Shown here piece by piece: positions 1 through 10,953 of a stretch of DNA of 64,000 nt. Under the pieces are notes generated by a model that was not told where the DNA came from, ran no database searches, and saw only the letters and a list, made by a program, of their open reading frames with translations. Numbering within the stretch: position 1 is the stretch's first letter; each line of letters opens with the position of its first letter. Made by a program: the position numbers and the translations under genes. The stretch spans positions 496,001-560,000 of the forward strand of contig JAQGEQ010000255.1 of assembly GCA_034620365.1 (NCBI GenBank). The letters are read 5' to 3'. The DNA is from Pegea sp. RAD2-039 (lineage: Eukaryota > Chordata > Thaliacea > Salpida > Salpidae).

Positions 1-163
1 GCTTCGTAGGTAGTTCATCACTGTACTCAATGTCGTCTTGGCAGCTTTGGCGACGGTAGCTGGACGAAGTCTGTCTGTTCTACTACATAAACTTGCTGAA
101 GTGGAATTCTGCTGCATGGGCAAAAACTGGATCTCTGATGTAGAATCTCATTTCTGACCTGGC
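1..163 (-). CDS. Possible partial coding exon running off the left edge
   Basis: On the minus strand one frame stays open from about 163 to position 1 and leaves the window in frame. An ATG lies at 117-115; from it 39 codons read MQQNSTSASL... and end ...TTLSTVMNYLRS. Base composition is clearly richer in G+C than the next several kb, which is why I treat it as possible coding sequence. A second frame on the same strand (about 185 down to 70, including RDPVFAHAAEF) is also open, so the frame choice is uncertain. I recognise no family. The stretch could also be part of a mobile-element ORF or of a structured RNA. Confidence 0.25.
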
Positions 164-1610
164 ATGTATGGTCGTTCTCATCCGAAGCAGGCCAAAAAAC
201 GAAAACAAAAAAGTTGCTTCACAAAGAATGGATCAAGATTAAGTAATGTAAAAAGAAGAACCACAACCAAAAACGTTTTATAAATTTTGTTTAAAGATCT
301 AGTGGATATCAACTGCCCTGACTCGTTTAAATTCACATCCTCTTCTACTTAAGTTCCTCTTCTACTTCTAACTAAGTTTCTTCTAAAAAATCATTTACTA
401 AACTTTGTGCCAATTGATGAATTGACTCTTAGATACCTAGCAAGATTCCCAATAAAACTTTGAATTCTCTTCCATCCAAATAACAAACCAAATCGTTCAT
501 CAGAAGTGATGTTCTTTTTCTTTAAATCATGCACTTGATCTAGAACAACAATTCCTAAAATTGTAATTTCTTCTACCTCCGCAAACTTTCGAAAACCATT
601 GCTGAAAACTTTTAAAGGATATATTCAATCTATGAATCAACTTCTGATCTTGTAATATTTAGCTGACATTCTGAAGCTAAACGTAACTTGGTACATCAAA
701 TGTTTTTAAACAATTCATCAATTATTTGCAACTTCATTAAAATGACAGCAAATAACATCGCAGCTGTTTCCAGCATTCCCATCAAATCCAGACTTGTTTA
801 AACAACTGAATAGAGTTCTTTCAGTCACACCTTCTTTGGCTAACTATACGCGTTTATAAATAACTCTCTCAGCTTTCACATTCTACCAATTTTATATATA
901 TATAAACTAGAATTTTTGGAAACTACTAGTGGAACTGCAATAAGCTTCAACTGTAGAGCAGAAGAATTCGGTAAAAAGATTAAACTTTCTGCCTAAAAAG
1001 CCACAAAATTGAATTGAAATGACTGTAAGTTCTTGCTAGAGCTTTATTTTTAATATAATTGGATCAAAAACAAACTAAAGCAATTGATATACAACTATAA
1101 GTAAAAGCAAGTCTCTCTTTTATAAAAATATAAAGAAAAGATAACCACAATGCTTGATCTACTGTTTATGAGAATCTTTTCAAACTATGTAAAGAGTCAT
1201 TTGTAGGTCATAACTAATAAAAAAATTAGAACTATTCTCTAAATATCTACAATGTGCCACAAAAGATATCTAATTATTTGTAAATATTTAATAACTTGAA
1301 AATAAAGGTTACTTGGTCGGTTTCATTAGAGTCTTCAGTCGTGTTGTTTTTTTTTAAGATATAACGTCTTAGTTTTATTTTTTTGACACCTTTAGACATT
1401 TTTATTTAATTTAAACAATCTGAAAAAGTTTAAAACAGAACTCGATTGAATCAACAAAAAGAACAACAAGTTAAAAATCCGGTAAAAACCAATCAAAAGA
1501 GAAAAATAATTTTTTGAGCCTATTGCTTGTTTAAAAGCTAATGAACATTATTTAGGCTGAGCTTAGTAGGCTGAGGCAGTGATTGGAGGAAAACTGACAA
1601 CTATGAGACT
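164..1610. other. Single-copy A+T-rich flank, nothing recognised
   Basis: Low-complexity A+T-rich sequence with scattered short frames. I see no ORF with coding-like composition, no repeat of the downstream unit and no RNA gene. The last 60 bases before 1611 are slightly richer in G+C and may belong to the rRNA-like segment that follows. Confidence 0.4.
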
Positions 1611-1851
1611 TAAGCAATGGATTTCATGATTATGAAATACAGCGTGGATTGAAATATCTCTTCTCTTAAGATCTACTGTTGGATGAGACATCCCAGTGAT
1701 CTATGAGGATGATATCGAGGTTGTAGGTTTACTGGCTCACTCTGTATATCAGGATAATTGGATAAGTTACAGTTGTTAATTGGGGCGTGGAATATCGCCT
1801 TAAGCTATCTCTGACTATAAGATTCAACGCGTTCAAAGTCAGGAATCATTG
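1611..1851 (+). rRNA. Degenerate fragment resembling the 3' end of 28S (LSU) rRNA
   Basis: By eye the segment follows the order of conserved blocks near the 3' end of eukaryotic 28S rRNA: AAGCAATGGATT (compare AAGCGTTGGATT), CTACTGTTGGATGA (compare CTACTGATGA), CAGTGATC...TATCGAGG (compare TGGTAATCC...TACGAGAGG), and finally AAGCTATCTCTGACTAT then CAACGCGTTCAAAGTCAGG (compare AAGCTACCATCTG, GATTATGACTGAACGCC, TCTAAGTCA). The last block is the strongest match. No upstream 28S, ITS or 18S was seen, and the sequence is too diverged and too short to be a working gene. I infer an rRNA pseudogene fragment. This rests on memory of the consensus, so a chance match is possible. Confidence 0.35.
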
Positions 1852-1866
1852 CCAACCGTCTCTAAA

Positions 1867-4533
1867 TAGATTAATAAATAATCATAATAATTATAAAATT
1901 AGTATTAATAATTAGTAGTGACTTTAATAGATAAATATTTACAAGTAGTTTACAAAAAATTGATTCAAATTATTTTATAAAATCTTAGTTAACCTCACAA
2001 ACTTCAAAGTTACCTTTTGATACAAAATATTCATAAACTAGTCTTCTAAAGTCTAATTTACAGTTATTTACACTTTATGGTGTACTAAACAACAATTTTA
2101 TACATCATTTTCTATTTATACTGTTTATATACTTAAATAACTCATAAAGTGATATTTTTAAAGTAAATATTGCTTTAAAATTGTTAATTATAGATTAATC
2201 AATTATTAATATATTGTAAATTCAAGCTATTCTGAGCTATACTTGTCTTGGTTGGCAAAACAAATTATAAATTTAGACTGATAGATTTATGTATGGGAAA
2301 AGTTGAAACAGTTATTTGATAAGTATTTTATATCTAAATACTTTAAGTAAAAATCTAAAAATAAATCAGATTAGTTTAAATATCTGAGAAAATTTATATA
2401 TTCATTTTGTTTCAATACTGAAAGATTTCATTAATTACTAATTAAAATAGAAATATTAAAAAATAGCCTTGCTTGTATTTATCTAAAGATAGATAAGGTA
2501 AACTTTAGTTTTGAATATTTGCAAACTTTATAACATCTACTAATTAATTTGATTATATTTTATTAATTATATTTTTCAGTAGTAAGAATTGTAACTAATC
2601 AACAGCACAAGTTAAATAATCTTGATAAAAAAAGTACAACTCAACCACCTTGCTGCTTACAGAACAACTATCACTAGTAAAACTAGACTATATAATTAAT
2701 ATTAAAGTTAAAAAAAAGCTGAAGTCTTCAGCTTCAAGCTTGATTAGTTTTTTTAAACAAAATTTATTGATAAACTATGAGATAAACTACAGAATACTTG
2801 AATTCAACTCTATTTTAAAAAGAAGATAAACATTTACAAACAAATTTTAATTTTGTTAGTTATCTTTTTATCTTGCTTATATAATAGTTCAAAAAAAGCT
2901 TCTTTGATAGTTATAATTGAAAACTTCTGTTTTTTTATAAACACTTTGAAAAAAAAAACAATTTTTGATTAAAAAAGGTCTTACCTTAACTTTGAAGCGT
3001 AGAAAGAGATGCTGTAGGTATGGTGTACAAAAAGAAAGTGAAAGAAAATTTAAAAAATATTTAGTGATAAGGTTTGATGTTAAACAAATTGTGTAACAAA
3101 AAAGAAATATTTATAATTGCTCCATATTAGTAAATATAGAATTTCTAAATTATTTCTCTATTGTTTGTTTAAATTGGTTTGTTTAAGTAGAAAATTTACT
3201 GAAAAAACTACATTATAAAAATACCAACATTTACTAACATAGAGAAACCGAATCAAAATTAATATCACAAAAATAACTCATTAATTAGTACCCTTATCAT
3301 CCACAAAATTGTAATAAATATGACAAGGACATAGCAACAACTAAATAAAGTGGACTTTTCAGCAGAAGTAACTTTTTTAATATATAAAGTCAACAAGAGC
3401 TTTGCTACCAGAAAACCGAATTTAAAAGCGAAGAAATCAATTTATAGAATTCAAAGATTTGAATTTATAGAAGTCAAAGAGCTTTTGACCTTGTATTAAG
3501 CCTGACTTACAATAAAAGTGAACATTAAAAGAAAAATCACCGAGCACTACTTGGTACTGAATAGCAATAGTAAGATCAAAAGATATTATGTAACAAGAAG
3601 CTAGAATTCACGGATGTAGACATGCTTTAATATGGGTCACCAGAGGACAATGTTTAGGTTTACAAGAATATAAGTGAGTATTGATGAGGTTGAATGGAAA
3701 GAAGTTTATCAAACAATAATAGATCTTTCTATTTGTTTCACTTTTTCAGCGAAGTTGTAATTAACTTCAAACATTTTTGTCCACCATTTTTTTGTAAATA
3801 CAATTGAAAATTTTGAGCTTGTAGATTGAAAAAGATAACAAAATACTACAACACTACAAAAACCAATCAGCTAAAAATATAGTGTTTACTTTCATATTTT
3901 AAATTCTTAACCGAACGTCGAATATTTTGAAAGTAGCTAAAAAATGACCTCTTAATTGTTTGCAAAACCAACCTAACAACAAATCAGTAATTGTAAAAAG
4001 TGAAGGGTTAGATTGAAAATTTAATTTATAGCCGCAGAAGTAATGAAACACCTCAAACAAAAATTGCGCTGATATGGTAGTCAAAGGAGTTTGTATAGAA
4101 GTCTTGGCAATCAAAACAATCTTTAAATTGTAAGAGTAAAGACAGTTTTTAAGATAATGATAATTGTAACTATTTAGAAAAGGCACAGATATACAATCTT
4201 TGTGTTATATTAATCTAATCTTTATTGCATTTTTATGAATTCATGATATTAATTGATAAATTAATGATAACAGATTTAACATCGATAAGCATTCTTTCTA
4301 TTTTATCAAATCACTTGCCGTTACAGAACTTAGTTTTTGATTCGAAATAAATCTGTCTGCAAATCAGGGCTGTGTACTAAAATCTCAACACAAATGTTTG
4401 TATAACTCAATAAATTTTAGTATAACATTTTCAAAACAAATTTGTTTATACTATTGTTTCATTTTTCAATTATTTCATTAAATTAAAAAAATTAATTCAA
4501 ATATTATCCGGTATTTTTGCAATGAAATAAAAC
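1867..4533. other. A+T-rich single-copy flank, nothing recognised
   Basis: Long A+T-rich stretch with homopolymer runs and no coding-like segment. A 95-codon minus frame (3899-4186) was judged chance because its composition equals its surroundings. No relation to the tandem unit was seen. Confidence 0.4.
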
Positions 4534-4803
4534 TTAAGAACTAAAAACAACTGGCAAACAAGATTACCTGAACTTTCTACAGTATATAAGGTTCGATTCA
4601 AGGTTTGCGACAAATTTCTGTTTTCATCGATCTTTTTAGATCACAATTCCACTCAATCTGAAATTAAAAGTAAAACAGCTCCAACACGTCCGTCGGATGC
4701 AAGAAGAAGTATCCTAAAAGATACCATCTATGGAAAGCTCCAAAAAAAACGTACCATCCGCCGCCTCGTCTTCGTTTTTAAGATAAATGCAAGCGTGATA
4801 TGA
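4534..4803 (+). CDS. Open frame without ATG, possible internal exon or gene remnant
   Basis: An 89-codon frame, open from a TAA just upstream (4528-4530) to TGA 4801-4803, with no in-frame ATG. Its second half (about 4660-4780) is an island of higher G+C with coding-like words: KTAPTRPSDARRSILK, then KLQKKRTIRRLVF, basic and rich in Arg/Lys. A second frame over the same island is also open for about 25 codons (KKKYPKRYHLWKAP). The absence of ATG fits an internal exon, but no convincing acceptor and donor pair was found. I recognise no family. Confidence 0.25.
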   Translation, partial: LRTKNNWQTRLPELSTVYKVRFKVCDKFLFSSIFLDHNSTQSEIKSKTAPTRPSDARRSILKDTIYGKLQKKRTIRRLVFVFKINASVI

Positions 4804-7800
4804 GATTGGTTAATATCGATACCAGCAAATGAGAAGACATCGCAGCAAATAGCTCCAAATCTTTATTCTACAAACAACTGAAGCTTAAAGAAGAAAAACC
4901 AACATTTCAAAACCAACTTCAAATATTTTTCTATTTTATTTACATTTTACTGAAGCAGGTTTTATTGTTTTTCTAAACTTTAGAGCTTTTGTATTTGATA
5001 TAAGATGATTGTCGTGATTATTGTGTTTATAGTATACATAAAACTGATTTTTTGATTTGATTCTTTAGTTTGAGTTAACTATTTCAAAAAGGATTTTGGT
5101 TTAATATACTTAATGGTGAATCGATGTCTGATTCATACAAATAAGATTCGAAACAATAGTTGAAAATGGACAGAAAAAACCAAGGAAATTTTCAGATTTA
5201 AAAATAGTTGGTGAAAATAATTCTTAACCAGCTTTGTATTCTTAAAATACCAAATATTTTCAAGAACAGTTTAAGGACACAAAATCAAAACTTACTCCGA
5301 GGCATATAGAGACATAAAATTTAAATACATTTGAGTAATCAGATAAAGGAGCTGTTTTTGATTCATCTTAGCAAATCTTCATCTTTTTTTGCTTTTAGCA
5401 AAAGTATCAAGTTTTTTCTTGAAAATAAGATTATCTTTTGATTTATTACGATTGAAAATTGTTGTAATAGTTTCTACAAGAATACTTTAATGATTTACTA
5501 ACACGTTTTACAACAACATTTTGAAATATGACAAAATATGTTTAACAGCCAGTAAAAAAGCTTTTAGTCTAAGATTAAAATCTGAAATTTATGTTGGCAG
5601 CAATTATTCTCACTTTAAGAATATTATGATTAATTTTAGATCATGCCATAAATAAATAGATGCAACCATCAACAACTTCATTGGCTACATCTCTGAAAAA
5701 ATTTTAAGATCACGACGATATGAGTTTTTAAAAGTGAAATAGCTTAATTTCAGACCTTATTTAAAAGTAAAATTTTGTATTAACACAAATGCACCTACTA
5801 GTCATGGACACTAAGACATTGTACCATTGCAACATAACTTGAGAAAGCAAAATAAAAAGTTTTTTACAGTTTGACGAAACAAAACATCACATTTAAAAAC
5901 AAGCAAATTTGGTATCTTTACATTAGCCGAAGTTTACAAAGTTAAAGTCTGATAATTCCTACTTCATTTTTTGAAAATTCACCTTTATTGTAAAGTAAAA
6001 TAAAAAATGTTTTTTTCACAAAAATGGCAGTAAAAAAAGCAACAAAATTGACACAATTTTGAAACACTAATAATCAAATTATAAAAAAACAAAATTAGTT
6101 GAACAATGATATTATCATCAAAAACTTTTCATATTTTTGGGTGATACATTTGCAGTGGGTTTAAACGTCAAAACACAAGAAACTTCACAAAAATATCTAC
6201 TTCTGTTGTAAAATCAATTGACAAGTGGCAGTAGAAAATCAGGTTGATTTTTAAGTTACTATTTTGCTGCAGGGTTGGTAAAACCTACAGATAAGCTATA
6301 AAAATTTTAGTAGGATATAATTTGTTTTTACATGAGTATTTTCCCTTAAAATGTCTTACTTTATTCTTTTAATGAACAAGTCAACTTTAATATTTATGAT
6401 TAAAGGATAGAATATAAACATAAATTCCAAATATACTTATAAAATAAAACTGACAAATAAATAACATTACATTGTCAGGTTTTAGTTGATATAGTTTTAA
6501 CCAGATGAATCTTACAGTTGAAATGGTAATTTTATTCTGATTAATTTTGTAGACATAATTATGTTTACATTTGTTTTTTGTTTTGTTATTGTATATTTAC
6601 ATCTAAAGTCTATAAACAAAACCTGAATATCTCACACAAAAGTTGTCTTTTAAACTTAAAAAGATTTCAAAATTTATGATTGATTAATATTTTAAAAGAA
6701 ATATAAAAAATCATATTTTCTTACCAAACATTACAGGCAGATAAGTTGAATGGGATGTAGCTGCTGAAGATGTATTAGAGATCCACAACCTTAAAGTATA
6801 TTCAATTTTATTCCTGATTAAAGTGGCTATAATTGAATTTGAAAAGTAAATCTTTCATTGACATGACTAAAATCAACTTTAATTAAATCATAGAGAATGA
6901 AACATAAAGAAAAGACTAATTACCAAAAAATAGTTTACTGTCAAAATACCTTCTTAAAACGCATTTTAAAAATTATAAAAACTATAAAAAAAATTATAAG
7001 CATAAATTATATAACTATAAAGAAATACTTTTACTTATTTTTCTTACTTATATATCCATTTACTTGATATTTTCATTGTTTTACAATTCAGTGTTGTTGA
7101 ATTATTATGAAGAAATATATATTACAACAACTGGTAAAAAGATTGTTTCTGGTAAAAAATCAAATAGTTAAGTAGTGATTTATTAATAAATATACAGAAA
7201 ATCAATAAAAACTTTTCAATGTTAATTAATTTTTCATAAAAGGAATCATATTTTATTATAACTAACCAGGAAATACTTTAAGTTTATTGCAAACAAAATA
7301 TTGACAAAAAGTTTTTAAAAGAATCTAAATATTTTTAGAAAACTTATTACATCAGCTCTATGAGTCAACATGCAAAATAAACTAACTAATTATCTTAAAT
7401 ATTTCTTAAGTATAAATTTTGATAAAAATAATGTAGAAAAAACACAATATAACAGTGACAAAATATATATTTATTAAAATGTTAATGAAAAAGTACATTT
7501 TATCCAAACTTTTATTATATATTTTTAATAAGAATAATTTTTAAAAATAAAAAATTTATCAAGTGTGATTAATAAAAGCTACTATAACTTTTATGATAGT
7601 TGATCAGAAAATCATAATGATATTACATATAATAAGTAATTAATAAATTTTACTGTTATTTAGGAAATAACTCAAATATTTATTGTTTATCTTTATTTAT
7701 TTGCACCAGACAAAAAGATAAACAAAATCTACATTTTTTGAAAACAAAAATGTTGATGATTGTAAACAGATGAAAATCATAGTTTGAAACAATACAATAA

Positions 7801-8349
7801 ATATTATATAAAATCGATATGTATATAATATTCTATATATATAATATCTTGATTAAACGGTTAAGGAAAATTCTAGAAACAATTTCCTTGTAAACAAAAT
7901 ATTTTGAATAAAAATAGTAGTAACTTTAAAGAAATATGGTCAACATTTTTTTTAAATAATAAAGAAAATTTTAACAATTGTAAAATAAAATCACTAAAAA
8001 CAAGTTTGAAATTGTTGGTAGTTTCTGAATATTTTAGAATTTTATGGTCAAAAGCCATTTTTGATAATAAGAAAATGTGGCCTAAAATGTTTTCAATTTT
8101 TGATGATATTTTTAACGTCAAATATTAAACAAAAATTTAGAAAAAGAATTAAGTTACAAATAAATTGCAACAAATGTCTTGTTTTGCAAATACTTAAATA
8201 ATTTGCTGATCAAAAAAATGTATTACATTACTACTTTAAATGAAACACTAGAGCTTAACAGGTCACATCCAAGAAGCCCTTTACAGCAATGACAAATTGA
8301 TTGCTGAACATTAAAACATATGATTAGTGCAATATCTACAAGGATGAAT
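4804..8349. other. A+T-rich single-copy flank up to the array border
   Basis: Nothing recognisable. Two frames on opposite strands overlap at 7873-8128 (82 and 74 codons); neither shows a domain or a composition different from its surroundings. The last bases before 8350 differ completely from the sequence that precedes the same point in units U2-U6, which fixes the left border of the array. Confidence 0.45.
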
Positions 8350-9331
8350 TTGAAATTGTACCTATTATACACCAAAACATCTCTTTTAAAGTTTCAAGTT
8401 TATTTTTTGAGTTCCATAAGTTTCAAGGTATAAACAAATAATTGTACATTCGGTCATACTAGTTTAGGTACTTAAGAAAATTGCTGCCTTGCTCATAATC
8501 TTTATGTTTAATCTGTGAGTAGTTTTAAAGGTTCATGATTAAAAACTGACCTCAACCACTTTTAAAATATCTATCGTATCGTGAGATTAGATTATTGGTG
8601 CTACTTTAATTTTCAGAGCTAATCTGTCCAGCGTCAAAACCAAAAGTATCAGAAAGTGCAAGTTTTTTCTATCGATTATATTTATAAAATGAGTTACAAC
8701 TGTTTACTCAAAACTGTATTTAATGGTGAAATCTCACATGGTTGCAAAAGCAAATATGGCCAAAGAATATATAATGACCAAGTAGAATTGTTGAAAGAGT
8801 TAGATATACATATTCTCAATTGTTAAAAGTAACATCAGATTACGCAGCATAGAGCGTCGGCATCTTTGGTGATTCAATCTGAAATCGGTACTGTAAGAAA
8901 AGAAGAAAGCTCAACAAAGATACACAATCATCTAACAATCTTAATAATATCCATTGAAAATGCTGCTGGTTGTACTTTTCGCCCAAAGGCTTAATTAATT
9001 ACCATAAAACCGTGATTCAGGAATTAAACTTACTTTCTGTCGCTATTTCGTGGTTTATTTTTTGCAAATACTTCTTTTACTTTTATGTTCTTTCTTTTAC
9101 ATTGAACCCTCAAATCACTGCAAATATTTTAACTTAATCTTTGCTTCTGATTTTTCCGATATCGTTTTCTCAAACTGCTTTTATTTACAAAATTATTTAA
9201 AAGTAATTACCTCTGATGCTCTATTGCTTATCAGTTCAGCAACAATATTGAAACATCAGTAGCTTTTGATATTTGTAATTAAAACATATTTATTTATATG
9301 TCTCTCTTAAAATGTATGAAATGAGCTTTTG
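8350..9331. other. First spacer of the unit
   Basis: A+T-rich, no recognised gene. The same segment is at 20573-21557, 28037-29020, 40262-40670 (cut), 49243-50229 and 60275-61260. A 70-codon hydrophobic frame (9050-9262 here) is kept in most copies, but it has no domain, sits in a different frame from the LINE and is best read as chance. Sequence immediately upstream of the LINE fragment could be unrecognisable remains of the same element. Confidence 0.5.
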
Positions 9332-10310
9332 TAATTTGTAAAAATTATTTCAAGAATTTGGCAGCTCAGAATCCGGCCCACAAAATCTGAACTTATAACT
9401 TTTTCCAGTAAGCAAGCTGTAATTTGCTTGAACCAATACTTCATCAATAGATTTATTATTCAACGAGTATATTCGGTCCTAGACGTTGGCATTACTCTAT
9501 CATCTGACTTTAAATGGCGCAATTATGTTTCCAAAATCTTTGGAAAATCAATCAACCTTGTCTTTCTTATTATAAAGACCTTTAATTCTAAGAACCCATG
9601 GTTTTTTATCAATCTTTTCAAATTGTACGTACGTCCAACGCTTGAATACAATGTCAGTGCATGGATGTCATATCAAGTTAATGATATCAAAAAAATCGAA
9701 TCTGTTCAGGCCACATTTACGAGATTAGTATATAGGAAACTTAATATTAAATATGATAGTTATAAACATCGTCTCAGTCTCTTTAATTTAGACACTTTAG
9801 AAATTCGACGGATTAAATACGACTTAATTCTTTTTTTAAATTATCCACAATTTAATTGACTTCAGTTTAATGATTTCTTTTCCATTAATCCTTCCCTCAA
9901 GTTATATCAACTCAGACGACACACATTACACCTTAATAAGCCCATATCACCTGGTACATTGTCCAGAGCAAATTTTTTCTCATACCGTAAAATTAATACA
10001 TGGAATCAGCTGCCATCAGACATTGCCATGTCGAAGTCACTCGCGTTGTTCAAGCAGAAGTTGAACCGTTATAATATTGTCAACATTGTCATTTCTAAAC
10101 TGTGATTTTTTTCTTTCTTATATTATTAACATTCCATGTAATTGTTCACTGTCATATGCTTTGAGGGTTATCGAAATACCATGTGTTACATCATTTACTT
10201 TCTATATTTCTAACTAAATAGATGTTATTTGTGAGAATGTGTGTTAGCGAGAGGTGCTCTCTTCAGGTACCCTCCTTCGTATTTATTGAAACAAATAAAT
10301 AAATGAATTT
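9332..10310 (+). mobile_element. LINE (CR1/L2/Jockey type) 3' fragment, unit U1
   Basis: Remnant of the C-terminal part of a non-LTR retrotransposon reverse transcriptase. Words in order: WQLRI and KSELITFSS (start), LSSDFKW, YVRPTLEYNVSAW, DIKKIESVQATFTR, YDSYKHRL, LDTLEIRRIKYDLI, then after a frameshift near 9860 LRRHTLHL, FFSY, INTWNQLPSD and SKSLALFKQKL, with stop at 10103-10105. The polymerase core (YADD region), any endonuclease and ORF1 are missing, as in a 5'-truncated insertion. The 3' UTR ends in a GAGAG-GTG-CTCTC hairpin (10249-10261) and an A+T tail with AAATAAATAAATG. It cannot move by itself. The family level (CR1 versus L2 versus Jockey) is not settled. Confidence 0.85.
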
Positions 10311-10689
10311 GTATTCAAGCAATGTTTAACAGTTATTTACAAAACCAAATATGAAACGCACTAGTCATAATTTTCAAAAATTAGTTTTATTTCTATGAAT
10401 AATATAATTGTGGAATTTTTACAAGCATTTTGGTATTAAAAGTGAATTCAAATAGTGTTTTTATAATAAAAGAAGTGATGCGAATCATTTTAGAAATTTT
10501 TACAACAGAATTTGGTGTTTAATGTAAAATATATTTTCATTCTATGTAAAATGGTTGATTAGTATTTTGAAAAATTCACGACAAAGTTTAATATTCATTA
10601 AAAAATAAAACTTCTAACTCTTGCGGTTTCTTTTATAATTTTCATAATATTTAATTAAATAAGCGATATGCACGACAAATTACAAACAG

Positions 10690-10770
10690 TGTGTTACTTA
10701 AAATCCAATCAAAATAATGAAATGCAGAATGCCACGTCATCTAGGTGACGTCACTGTCGTTCCGGATCAC
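10690..10770 (+). promoter_or_regulatory. CCAAT box plus palindromic CRE (TGACGTCA), unit U1
   Basis: CCAAT at 10705-10709, a half site ACGTCA at about 10734-10739 and a perfect TGACGTCA at 10746-10753. The island is richer in G+C than its surroundings. TGACGTCA is the known binding site of CREB/ATF bZIP factors. Its position before the + strand exon train suggests a promoter, but the first exon-like segment lies more than 3 kb downstream and no TATA box was assigned. Confidence 0.45.
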
Positions 10771-10912
10771 TAATTTTCAACTTCGCTTGTAGTGTCGCTT
10801 CGCGGGTTTTACATCGCAATTTCAAACAACTGCGGGACTCAATCATCACGTCAGAATCCATTTGAAGAACAATAAACAACAAACAAAGTATCTGAAGATC
10901 CAGTTAGATTGT

Positions 10913-10943
10913 GTGTCATAAGCTCTTCAAATCATCGATCGTC
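10913..10943 (+). repeat. Short direct repeat, left copy (unit U1)
   Basis: About 28 bases around CTCTTCAAATCATCGATCGTC recur in direct orientation at 16619-16647, 5.7 kb away inside the same unit, and likewise in U3. Together with a second shared block (see the finding on permuted blocks) this points to an old duplication inside the unit. Confidence 0.6.
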
Positions 10944-10953
10944 TTTAATTGAG

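Noticed and set aside
3899-4186. 95-codon minus-strand frame
   Set aside because: Same composition as surrounding A+T-rich DNA, no domain, no copy elsewhere to test conservation.
7873-8128. Two overlapping frames on opposite strands (82 and 74 codons)
   Set aside because: Mutually antisense, low complexity, no recognisable motif; likely chance.
9050-9262. 70-codon hydrophobic frame upstream of the LINE fragment, kept in U1, U2, U3 and U5
   Set aside because: Different frame from the LINE, no domain, starts at non-ATG or weak starts; conservation is explained by recent amplification.
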